Part shown: one piece after another, positions 1 to 5,188 of the stretch
Position numbering within the stretch: position 1 is the stretch's first letter
How the letters are laid out: every line of letters starts with the position of its first letter
NCBI GenBank assembly: GCA_030612345.1
Contig: JAUWOB010000024.1
Coordinates: 1-9,681, forward strand
Origin: Dehalococcoidia bacterium
Lineage (GTDB): Bacteria > Chloroflexota > Dehalococcoidia > GIF9 > AB-539-J10
DNA: 9,681 bases
Direction of reading: 5' to 3'
Made by a program: the position numbers and the translations under genes
Notes under the pieces: generated by a model
What the model saw: the letters and a program-made list of their open reading frames with translations, nothing else
Databases searched by the model: none
What the model was told of the DNA's origin: nothing

Positions 1-296
1 CCGGGTAAGGTAATGTCTACGCTCTGGGATGCCAGAGGAGAAGTCAGGAGGGCCTCCTCTAGCAGTTTTCCCCTCTCTTCCAGGCTCGACTCCAAATCTC
101 TCCTGATCTCGTTAGCCCGGGCACCCATCTCCCGGCGTTCCTGCAATGGCAGAGTAGCTAATGAGCGCAAAACCTGAGTTAACCCGCTCTTCTTACCCAG
201 GTAGCGAACTCGCCACAACTCAAGCGCCTGAGGATCAGCAACTCCGCCTAGCTCCTGGAGAGCTTGTGCATGAAGATCCTTGAGTTGTTCCAGCAT
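1..296 (-). CDS. pheS: Phenylalanyl-tRNA synthetase alpha subunit, N-terminal part (runs off left edge)
   Basis: PheS is the catalytic alpha subunit of the alpha2beta2 cytosolic enzyme that charges tRNA-Phe. The window holds about 98 N-terminal residues: the helical arm that forms the tRNA-binding coiled coil, with the family-typical stretch RYLGKKSGLTQVLRSL at about residues 31-46 and an arm ending in DITLPG, the junction that leads into the class II catalytic core. The core itself (motifs 1-3) lies outside the window. The start is the ATG at 296, with AGGGA 5-6 nt upstream. It lies 77 bp downstream of the rplT stop, in the classic order thrS-infC-rpmI-rplT-pheS, so cotranscription is likely. 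pheT would be expected next, beyond the edge. Identity rests on the arm sequence, the LPG junction and the gene order. Confidence 0.9.
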   Translation of the reverse strand, partial: MLEQLKDLHAQALQELGGVADPQALELWRVRYLGKKSGLTQVLRSLATLPLQERREMGARANEIRRDLESSLEERGKLLEEALLTSPLASQSVDITLP

Positions 297-373
297 TGAC
301 TGTCCCTAAGACACAGAGACGCTGGTATCAGACGGACGACCAACCACCCCGCCCTCTGTCCCTCTTCGCCTGT

Positions 374-736
374 CTAGCGAGATGGGTCAGCCCCAGTTAC
401 CGAAGCCACCAATGTGGCAAAACCTTCAGGGTCTTTGACCGCCATCTCAGCTAGCATCTTGCGGTTGATCTCTACATTTGACTTTCTTAACCCGGCTATG
501 AACTGACTGTAAGTCAGTCCCCTAGCTCGCGCTGCAGCATTAATGCGGATGGTCCATAGCCTTCTGAAATCGCCCTTTCGCTCGCGGCGATGACGATAGG
601 AATAAGTCAAGGCATGAAGCATGGACTCGTGAGCCGTCCTGTAGAGCTGATGTCTGGCTGCGTGGTGTCCCCTGGTCAGCCCAAGCACTTTCTTATGTCG
701 TCTATGAGTAACTTTTCCGCTCCTCGCTCGTGGCAA
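374..736 (-). CDS. rplT: 50S ribosomal protein L20
   Basis: L20 is an early-assembly protein of the large ribosomal subunit that binds 23S rRNA. In several bacteria it also represses its own operon by binding mRNA. The 120-residue product has the usual length and hallmark segments: MPRARSGKVTHRRHKKVL at the N terminus, GHHAARHQLYRTAHESM at about 23-39, RRERKGDFRRLWTIRINAA at about 50-68, and GLTYSQFIAGL at 73-83. The start codon is TTG (734-736). It is fixed by a strong AAAGGAGG Shine-Dalgarno sequence 6 nt upstream and an in-frame TAA just beyond that, so no longer in-frame start exists. The gene is unusually far (167 nt) from rpmI, which normally almost touches it. Confidence 0.97.
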   Translation of the reverse strand: MPRARSGKVTHRRHKKVLGLTRGHHAARHQLYRTAHESMLHALTYSYRHRRERKGDFRRLWTIRINAAARARGLTYSQFIAGLRKSNVEINRKMLAEMAVKDPEGFATLVASVTGADPSR

Positions 737-903
737 GTTCTTCCTCCTTTATCTCTTGGGCATTATCCCTGCATCTTCGAATAACAACATCGACCACCGG
801 AAAGGCAATGCCAAGTAGTTGGCACAGCTATCCTGCAGTCAAGGACTGTGGCAAGAATGGGCATCAGAATGCTCGTCTCCATTCTCATCCTTCATACCGT
901 CTG
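737..903 (-). other. Structured rpmI-rplT spacer, possible L20 control region
   Basis: This 167-nt transcribed spacer lies within a pair of genes that usually sit close together. The RNA can form a hairpin from 854-842 and 834-819: four base pairs closing a 7-nt loop, a 3-nt bulge (UAG), five base pairs (CACAG/CUGUG), a C-C mismatch, then three more pairs. Upstream of it, AGAATGG (885-879) can pair with CCATTCT (860-854), or the shorter AGAATG (885-880) with CATTCT (871-866); these two foldings exclude each other. There is no U-tract, so it is not an intrinsic terminator. L20 is known to autoregulate through rRNA-mimicking mRNA structures in Escherichia coli and Bacillus subtilis; a similar role here is inference. 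The spacer also contains the traces of an open frame described in the findings. Confidence 0.35.
743..750 (-). promoter_or_regulatory. Strong ribosome binding site that sets the rplT TTG start
   Basis: On the minus strand this reads AAAGGAGG, a near-perfect anti-16S match, 6 nt before the TTG at 736. It shows that rplT can be initiated independently despite the weak start codon. Confidence 0.85.
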
Positions 904-1101
904 TTATCTGTGGGCCAAGAGCTTCATTACTCTCTTCCGATCCGCTGAGGAGACCGGGATCGTCTCATCGTAGAGGCGTCTAGTTCTGCGGGCTTTCTTT
1001 CGCCTCAAGTGGCTCTTGCCACACTTAGTGCGCATCAGCTTGCCACTACCTGTGATATGAAAGCGGCTCTCTGCCCCCTTGTGGGTCTTAAGTTTTGGCA
1101 T
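904..1101 (-). CDS. rpmI: 50S ribosomal protein L35
   Basis: L35 is a small basic protein of the large ribosomal subunit. The 65-residue product matches the family in length and pattern: it opens MPKLKTHKGAESRFHITGSG, then has the very basic HLRRKKARRTRRL at about 31-43 and ends with the typical SADRKRVMKLL. The ATG at 1101 lies inside the end of infC (14-bp overlap), with AAGGAG 10 nt upstream, so translational coupling to infC is likely. The following gene rplT is 167 nt away. Confidence 0.97.
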   Translation of the reverse strand: MPKLKTHKGAESRFHITGSGKLMRTKCGKSHLRRKKARRTRRLYDETIPVSSADRKRVMKLLAHR

Positions 1102-1663
1102 CTGTTCCTGTCTCCTTCGATTTCTTCAGGGACCCTGGCGCTAGGACCAGTGCTATGCTCATTGCTTGAGTAATAGAGTTGCTTACTACCGCCATCTCGC
1201 TGCAAGCCTCAGCTACTCTACGCAGCACTTTCCAACCTAGCTCGGGATAAGCAGCCTCACGCCCTCTAAACCTCAGTACTACTCTTACTTTGTTCCCCTC
1301 CTCCAATAGCTTCTTCGTGGTCTTGATCTTCGCCTGTAAGTCATGTTCTTCTATCTTGGGCCTCAAGCGAACCTCTCTTAGTAAGCCTACTCTTTGGCCC
1401 CTCTTGGCCTTCCGTTCCTTCTTAGTTTGCTCATACTTATATTTGCCATAATCCAGAATCCGGCATACCGGTGGGGTAGTCGTTGATGCTACCTGCACTA
1501 AATCGAGGCCGCGCTCATAAGCAATCTGCAACGCTTTCTGCAGAGGTACCACGCCAAGCGGCTCCCCATCTTCGCCTATGAGGCGAACTTCTCTAGCTCT
1601 AATCCTTCTATTAACCGGTAAGTCTCTGACTATACCTCTTCTACTCCCTGCAGCAGTCTTCAA
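1088..1663 (-). CDS. infC: Translation initiation factor IF-3
   Basis: IF3 binds the 30S subunit, keeps it apart from 50S and checks the start codon and initiator tRNA. The protein is 191 residues. The N-domain is recognised by VNRRIRAREVRLIGEDGEPLG (split here: residues 17-26 and 27-37) and the signature PPVCRILDYGKYKYE at 64-78, followed by the basic linker KKERKAKRGQR. The C-domain spans about 92-176, with RFRGRE at 131-136 and ALVLAP at 171-176. The track start is a TTG (1663) whose sequence overlaps the thrS stop as TTGA, with only a weak upstream AGG. IF3 genes often start at rare codons (AUU, AUC, AUA) as part of autoregulation, and an in-frame ATA at 1633 just before VRDLPVNRR, preceded by AGGGAG and AAGAGG, is an alternative. 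The end overlaps rpmI. Confidence 0.95.
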   Translation of the reverse strand: MKTAAGSRRGIVRDLPVNRRIRAREVRLIGEDGEPLGVVPLQKALQIAYERGLDLVQVASTTTPPVCRILDYGKYKYEQTKKERKAKRGQRVGLLREVRLRPKIEEHDLQAKIKTTKKLLEEGNKVRVVLRFRGREAAYPELGWKVLRRVAEACSEMAVVSNSITQAMSIALVLAPGSLKKSKETGTDAKT

Positions 1664-3390
1664 GTCCTGGCCTCTACGGCTGCCCGTATTCTATTCCTCA
1701 CCTCTGCCAGGCATTCAAGGCCCAGATCTTCGCCAGTCCTTGAGCGGAGTGAAGCGCTCGACGAGGCCATTTCTTTGTCACCCACTATAAGCATATAGGG
1801 GACCTTCTCAAGCTGGGCCTCCCTTATCTTCAAGTTCATCCTCTCAGAGCGGTCGTCAACCAGAACTCGGATACCCTCATCTTTGAACTCGCCCGCTATC
1901 TCTCTTGCATAGCCAACATGGCGATCCGCTATGGGAATTATCACTGCCTGAACCGGCGACAACCACACCGGGAAGGCACCACCATAGTGCTCTATGAGAC
2001 AAGCCAGAAAACGCTCCAGGGCGCCTAGAACTACGCGATGTATCATCACCGCGGTATGCTCCAAGCCATCCTCACCAATATAACAGACATCAAAGCGTTG
2101 TGGCAAGTTGAAGTCAACCTGGATGGTTGGACCCTGCCAGACATGCCCCAGGGCATCCTCGAGTTTGACATCGATTTTGGGCCCGTAGAAAACCCCTTCG
2201 CCAGGGTCCACCTCATAAGGCATGTCAAGTCTCTCCAGAGCGCGTTTCAAGGATCCAGTGGCTTCCTCCCACATTGAAACTGTGCCAGCATATTTCTCAG
2301 GACGCGTTGACAAGAACAACTCATATTCCTTAAACCCAAAGCTGGCCATCATGAATTGTACCAGCTTCAGAACTCCTAGTAGCTCCTCTTCGACCTGGTC
2401 AGGCCGGCAGAAGATGTGAGCATCGTCTTGTGTAAATCCCCTGACCCTGGCCAGCCCATGCAGTACGCCAGTTCGCTCATACCTGTATACTGTGCCCAGT
2501 TCAGCATATCGCTCAGGCAGATTGCGATAACTGCGCAGTCTGCTCTTATAGATCAAAATATGCCCCAGACAATTCATGGGCCTAAGCAGATACTGCTGTC
2601 CGTCAATATCCATCGGCGAGAACAGATAGTCTCGATAGAATTCCCAGTGTCCGCTGGTCTTCCACAGGTCCAGCTTAGCAATGTGCGGAGTGTAAACAAT
2701 ATCATAGCCCCGCTTGATATGCTCTGCCTTCCAGAAGTCCTCGATGATCTGCCGGATCACAGCCCCCTTGGGGTGCCAGCAAACCAAACCAGGACCGATT
2801 TCCTCGTGCATACTGAAAAGGTCGAGTTCTTTGCCCAGCTTCCTGTGGTCGCGTCTCGCGGCTTCCGCTTGCCGCGACACATAGGCATCAAGCTCGTTCT
2901 GGCTTTCAAAAGCCGCGCCATAAATCCTTTGCAGCATTGGCCGTTTCTCATCTCCGCGCCAGTATGCTCCAGCTACATGAGTAAGTTTGAATGCTTTTAC
3001 CTCACCGGTAGAGGCCAGATGAGGACCACGACACAAATCGATGAAAGAACCTTGTCCATACACGGCTACTCTTGCATCGGGGATCTCATCGATAAGCTCC
3101 AGTTTATACGGCTGAGCAGAGAAGAGCGCGCGCGCTTCGTCCTTGCTCATCTCGTCTCTGACAAATGGTGCGTCTTCAGCAATAATCTCCCTCATCTTGT
3201 TCTCGATTGCAGGTAGGTCGTCCGGCGTTAGCGCGCGTGGCAGTTCGAAGTCATAATAGAAGCCATGCTCAATGATCGGTCCAATGCCGAATTTAGCCCC
3301 CGGGAAAAGACGTTGTACGGCCTCAGCCATAACATGAGCTGCCGAGTGGCGCATCCGTTCCAATCGCTCATCCTGCTTTTCTGATTTCAT
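1660..3390 (-). CDS. thrS: Threonyl-tRNA synthetase lacking the N-terminal TGS domain
   Basis: ThrS charges tRNA-Thr and hydrolyses mischarged Ser-tRNA-Thr. The 576-residue protein begins directly in the N2 editing domain: HSAAH (His15, His19) and CRGPH (Cys120, His124) supply the editing-site residues. The class II core follows. Zinc ligands are Cys274 (MNCLGH), His325 (DDAHIF) and His451 (MIHRVVLGALERF, motif 3). Motif 2 is YRYERTG with Arg303, and the anticodon-binding domain runs from about 473 to the end. E. coli ThrS has 642 residues because of an extra TGS domain. Here an in-frame TAG lies a few codons upstream of the ATG, so the TGS domain is really absent in this reading frame. NCLGH replaces the common NCPGH. 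The gene heads the infC-rpmI-rplT-pheS cluster; its stop overlaps the infC start. Confidence 0.96.
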   Translation of the reverse strand: MKSEKQDERLERMRHSAAHVMAEAVQRLFPGAKFGIGPIIEHGFYYDFELPRALTPDDLPAIENKMREIIAEDAPFVRDEMSKDEARALFSAQPYKLELIDEIPDARVAVYGQGSFIDLCRGPHLASTGEVKAFKLTHVAGAYWRGDEKRPMLQRIYGAAFESQNELDAYVSRQAEAARRDHRKLGKELDLFSMHEEIGPGLVCWHPKGAVIRQIIEDFWKAEHIKRGYDIVYTPHIAKLDLWKTSGHWEFYRDYLFSPMDIDGQQYLLRPMNCLGHILIYKSRLRSYRNLPERYAELGTVYRYERTGVLHGLARVRGFTQDDAHIFCRPDQVEEELLGVLKLVQFMMASFGFKEYELFLSTRPEKYAGTVSMWEEATGSLKRALERLDMPYEVDPGEGVFYGPKIDVKLEDALGHVWQGPTIQVDFNLPQRFDVCYIGEDGLEHTAVMIHRVVLGALERFLACLIEHYGGAFPVWLSPVQAVIIPIADRHVGYAREIAGEFKDEGIRVLVDDRSERMNLKIREAQLEKVPYMLIVGDKEMASSSASLRSRTGEDLGLECLAEVRNRIRAAVEART

Positions 3391-3463
3391 CTCAGACTTC
3401 CCGTCGTAGATCAGCTAATCCGGCATAACCATAAGTCAACTGCATAATCGCGCGCGCATTTCC

Positions 3464-3538
3464 TCACCCTCAACGAGAAAGGATCAGGGCGAGGGTGAAA
3501 TCTCCCTCCCCCTAACTCCCTCCCGTGGGCAGAGGGAG
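3464..3538. repeat. GC-rich inverted-repeat block in the thrS leader (REP-like)
   Basis: Two perfect inverted repeats lie side by side. TCACCCTC (3464-3471) pairs with GAGGGTGA (3491-3498), and CTCCCTC (3516-3522) pairs with GAGGGAG (3532-3538). CTCCCTCCC also occurs as a direct repeat at 3502-3510 and 3516-3524. The CCCTCACCCT / CTAACTCCCTCCC / GGGAGAGGGA style of sequence resembles short dispersed intergenic repeats that I recall from some metagenome-derived genomes, but only one copy is in this window. It would be transcribed as two hairpins in the thrS leader. There is no T-tract after either hairpin and no T-box AGGGUGG motif. Confidence 0.5.
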
Positions 3539-3539
3539 C

Positions 3540-3548
3540 ATTATAACA
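3540..3548 (-). promoter_or_regulatory. Candidate extended -10 promoter for the thrS cluster
   Basis: The minus strand reads TGTTATAAT, an extended -10 element (TGnTATAAT), 150 bp upstream of thrS and 22 nt past the tRNA-Val CCA end. No good -35 box is visible 17 nt upstream (T-rich TTTTTC only), which is usual for extended -10 promoters. The start point would be near 3533, giving a leader of about 140 nt. Confidence 0.55.
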
Positions 3549-3569
3549 AGTTTGCCATGCGCGAAAAAG

Positions 3570-3645
3570 TGGTGGGCGGTACTGGACTTGAACCGGTGAC
3601 CTCTGCGATGTCAACGCAGCGCTCTAACCACTGAGCTAACCGCCC
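3570..3645 (-). tRNA. tRNA-Val (anticodon GAC), CCA encoded
   Basis: The minus-strand sequence folds into a full cloverleaf. The 7-bp acceptor is perfect (GGGCGGT/ACCGCCC) and the D stem is GCTC/GAGC with loop AGTGGTTA. The anticodon stem is CTGCG/CGCAG with loop TTGACAT, giving anticodon GAC (valine, reading GUC/GUU). The variable loop is AGGTC, the T loop is TTCAAGT, the discriminator is A (3573), and CCA is encoded at 3572-3570. The T stem ACCGG/CCAGT has one C-A mismatch in the middle, where related tRNAs would have T-A. It lies 180 bp upstream of thrS on the same strand. Confidence 0.97.
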
Positions 3646-3653
3646 CTCCAATG

Positions 3654-3682
3654 ATTCTAACAAACATGACTAGACAGGACAA
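3654..3682 (-). promoter_or_regulatory. Candidate sigma-70 promoter of tRNA-Val
   Basis: TTGTCC (3682-3677) and TAGAAT (3659-3654) are separated by 17 nt. The -10 is preceded by TG in the extended position (TGTTAGAAT). Transcription would start within a few bases of the mature tRNA 5' end at 3645. An 8-bp palindrome GACATGTC (3691-3698) lies just upstream of the -35. Confidence 0.6.
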
Positions 3683-3770
3683 ACTCTGCTGACATGTCTG
3701 AACTGGAGGATCACTTGTCATTGGGTAGCTTCGGAGTCGAATATCACCATACATCCGCTGTCCGGAGTAG

Positions 3771-3956
3771 CTATTCTTTACCTCTGAGCCTTACGCCACT
3801 GGTGACATTGATCTGTACGGTCTGACCACAACTGGGGCAGGTCACCTCCATAACAAGGGGTCTTCCCATAACTCGCTCTACAAGCGATGTCACTACAGAA
3901 TCCATGTTATCCAGCCTTTCATCTATCATATCAAGGCGTTTAACTAACTGCCCCAT
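3771..3956 (-). CDS. Small unrecognised protein: coiled coil plus CPSCG motif
   Basis: I do not recognise the family. The product has 61 residues from the ATG at 3956, which has AAGGA 8 nt upstream, or 79 residues from an in-frame TTG at 4010. The TTG lies one base after the stop of the preceding gene but has no clear ribosome binding site. The first half (MGQLVKRLDMIDERLDNMD onward) has hydrophobic heptad spacing expected of a coiled coil. The second half has VTCPSCGQTVQINVTSG, in which one CxxC pair resembles half of a zinc ribbon, so metal binding would need dimerisation or may not occur. No signal peptide or membrane segment is seen. It follows the helical-protein gene at 4012-4332 and probably shares its transcript. 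Regulatory or adaptor roles are guesses. Confidence 0.6.
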   Translation of the reverse strand: MGQLVKRLDMIDERLDNMDSVVTSLVERVMGRPLVMEVTCPSCGQTVQINVTSGVRLRGKE

Positions 3957-4011
3957 ATCCAGATCCTTCTTGACCTGTTCGGCTGGTCCGGCTTTGTCCC
4001 GTGGATACAAT

Positions 4012-4332
4012 TTACAGACTCTTCTCTACAACACCTAACGATTCGAGTTCAGCTCTGTCCTCTTTCACCAACTTGTCTATTTGCTCAGAGACGGTACGTT
4101 CCAAATACTTGCGAAAAGCCTCCCGAGCCGCCGGCGATGACCTCACCGCCTCCTTCACTTTGCGCCACTCGTCGGCAATCACCTCGTTCATCTGCTCAAC
4201 ACCTATGGGCTGTTTGCCGTGCCATAAGTCCTCTATCCTATCCAAGACCCGGCTTGTCATCGCCCTCTTGATGCGGTCGAAGGAAAGTATCTCCTCCGCA
4301 GCATATGGTTGCTCTGCTTTTCTCTCAGTCAT
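4012..4332 (-). CDS. Small helical protein of unknown function
   Basis: The 106-residue protein is charged, lacks cysteine and has no membrane segment or signal peptide. It looks almost wholly helical from about residue 12: DRIKRAMTSRVLDRIEDLW, then DEWRKVKEAVRSSPAAREAF and RKYLERTVSEQIDKLVKED. I recognise no family. The gene is well supported: the ATG at 4332 has GGAGGT 8 nt upstream, and a TTGACA-17-TATGAT promoter sits just before it. It is the first gene of a two-gene unit with the CPSCG protein and is divergent from the EF-Tu-like gene. The many paired charges and an amphipathic pattern would suit a protein- or nucleic-acid-binding helical bundle, but that is inference only. Confidence 0.75.
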   Translation of the reverse strand: MTERKAEQPYAAEEILSFDRIKRAMTSRVLDRIEDLWHGKQPIGVEQMNEVIADEWRKVKEAVRSSPAAREAFRKYLERTVSEQIDKLVKEDRAELESLGVVEKSL

Positions 4333-4368
4333 GATTTGCCACCTCCAATCAGATTTGTTTGGCTTACT

Positions 4369-4397
4369 ATCATAAGTATAGCAGCGAGACTTGTCAA
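4369..4397 (-). promoter_or_regulatory. Near-consensus sigma-70 promoter for the 4332-3771 gene pair
   Basis: TTGACA (4397-4392) and TATGAT (4374-4369) have a 17-nt spacer: a perfect -35 and a 5/6 -10. The start point would be near 4362, giving a leader of about 30 nt that includes the GGAGGT ribosome binding site (4346-4341). Confidence 0.8.
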
Positions 4398-4421
4398 GGC
4401 GTGTCGGGTTTCTCCCCCAGG

Positions 4422-4450
4422 TTGATTTCGGTGCATCAAAAGCATATCAT
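4422..4450 (+). promoter_or_regulatory. Sigma-70 promoter for the EF-Tu-like gene
   Basis: TTGATT (4422-4427) and TATCAT (4445-4450) are separated by 17 nt (4/6 and 5/6 matches). The predicted start near 4457 leaves about 20 nt of leader carrying AAGGAGGT (4461-4468), 8 nt from the ATG. It lies back-to-back with the divergent promoter at 4369-4397; the two -35 boxes are 24 bp apart. Confidence 0.75.
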
Positions 4451-4476
4451 ATCTCCAAGAAAGGAGGTACTTCAAG

Positions 4477-4731
4477 ATGGGTGAAGTGGAAATCGGCAAG
4501 GTGACGGATTTCTTTGCCAAGCCTGTCGTAGCTGGCATAGAGCTAAGTGGCACGTTGAGAATGGGCGATAGAATCCATATCAAGGGCAGTACAACAGATA
4601 TGGAATTGACCGTAGAATCTATGCAGGTCGAGCGAGTTAACATCACCGACGGCAAGCCCGGCGACCTTGTGGGTATAAGAGTTCCCGATAGAGTAAGGCC
4701 GGGCGACACGGTTTACAAAATCACGGAATAG
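4477..4731 (+). CDS. Free-standing EF-Tu domain-2-like protein
   Basis: The 84-residue product corresponds to the beta-barrel domain 2 of translational GTPases, with no G domain. The pattern [20 protein letters not shown] at 6-25, the turn [10 protein letters not shown] at 28-37, [18 protein letters not shown] at about 46-63 and VGIRV ... [10 protein letters not shown] near the end all match the barrel strands of EF-Tu/IF2/SelB type domains. Proteins of this kind are commonly annotated as translation elongation factor-like, but their job is not established to my knowledge. The start is secure (AAGGAGGT, 8-nt spacing, own promoter). It is monocistronic and convergent with ribH, overlapping its 3' end by 11 bp, with no room for a terminator between them. 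Confidence 0.88.
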   Translation: MGEVEIGKVTDFFAKPVVAGIELSGTLRMGDRIHIKGSTTDMELTVESMQVERVNITDGKPGDLVGIRVPDRVRPGDTVYKITE

Positions 4732-5188
4732 CCTTAAGCAGATTCGCCATTTCAATTCCGCTTACTGCCGCGGCAAAACCCTTATTGCCTTCCTTAGCTC
4801 CCGCTCTTTGAATAGCCTGCTCCAAAGTGTCAGCTGTGATTATGCCCTGTATCACCGGCAGGCCGGTATCCAGGCTCACCCTGCCGATTCCCCTGTTTAC
4901 CTCGGAAGCTACGTACTCAGAATGCGGAGTGCCGCCGCGAATCACAGCGCCGAGGCACAATACGGCATCGTACCTCTTGCTCTGCGCCAATTTCTTGCTT
5001 ACAAGGGGAATCTCCAAGCAACCTGGGGTCCAGGCGATTTCTATATCCCCCTCATCGACGCCGTGTCGTAGCAAAGCATCCTTTGCTCCCTCAAGCAGCC
5101 TGGTGGTGATTAACTCATTGAAGCGAGAAACAACTACGGCAAACTTAAGCCCTTTTCCTATCAAGATACCTTCGTAATCCTTAGCCAT
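4721..5188 (-). CDS. ribH: 6,7-dimethyl-8-ribityllumazine synthase
   Basis: RibH condenses 5-amino-6-ribitylaminouracil with 3,4-dihydroxy-2-butanone 4-phosphate to give lumazine, the penultimate step of riboflavin synthesis. In many bacteria it forms 60-mer capsids. The 155 residues match the family length. Motifs are SRFNE at 21-25 (Phe23 stacks on the substrate), PGCLEIP at 55-61, [14 protein letters not shown] at 80-93 with the catalytic His89, [11 protein letters not shown] at 115-125 and the phosphate-binding [10 protein letters not shown] region at 128-137. Small departures are PGCLEIP where PGAFEIP or PGSFEIP is usual, and HSEYV instead of HFDYV or HFEYV. The ATG at 5188 overlaps the ribBA stop as TAATG, and AGGAGG (5201-5196) lies 7 nt upstream. 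It is the last gene of the rib operon. Confidence 0.97.
   Translation of the reverse strand: MAKDYEGILIGKGLKFAVVVSRFNELITTRLLEGAKDALLRHGVDEGDIEIAWTPGCLEIPLVSKKLAQSKRYDAVLCLGAVIRGGTPHSEYVASEVNRGIGRVSLDTGLPVIQGIITADTLEQAIQRAGAKEGNKGFAAAVSGIEMANLLKAIP

Noticed and set aside
590..948. Two plus-strand open frames over rplT and the spacer
   Set aside because: They are antisense to rplT and to the rpmI-rplT spacer, with no start signals or family resemblance.
2416..3216. 266-codon open frame on the plus strand
   Set aside because: It lies wholly antisense to thrS, which shows all synthetase motifs; the translated frame resembles no family and has no ribosome binding site.
3391..3533. T-box riboswitch in the thrS leader
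   Set aside because: ThrS genes often have one, but no AGGGUGG-type antiterminator motif or terminator with a T-tract is present.
3411..3614. 67-codon open frame on the minus strand
   Set aside because: It reads through part of tRNA-Val and the GC-rich inverted repeats, so it is not a protein gene.
3683..3770. Terminator or operator between the CPSCG gene and tRNA-Val
   Set aside because: Only a short palindrome (GACATGTC) and a 5-bp TAGCT/AGCTA pairing are visible, without a T-tract; not enough for a call.
4329..4755. Minus-strand open frames of 126 and 70 codons over the EF-Tu-like gene
   Set aside because: The plus-strand gene there has a promoter, a strong ribosome binding site and a recognisable fold; the opposite frames are shadows.
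4940..5020. Changed residues in RibH (PGCLEIP, HSEYV)
   Set aside because: The catalytic His89 and Phe23 are kept and these positions vary in the family, so loss of function is not indicated.
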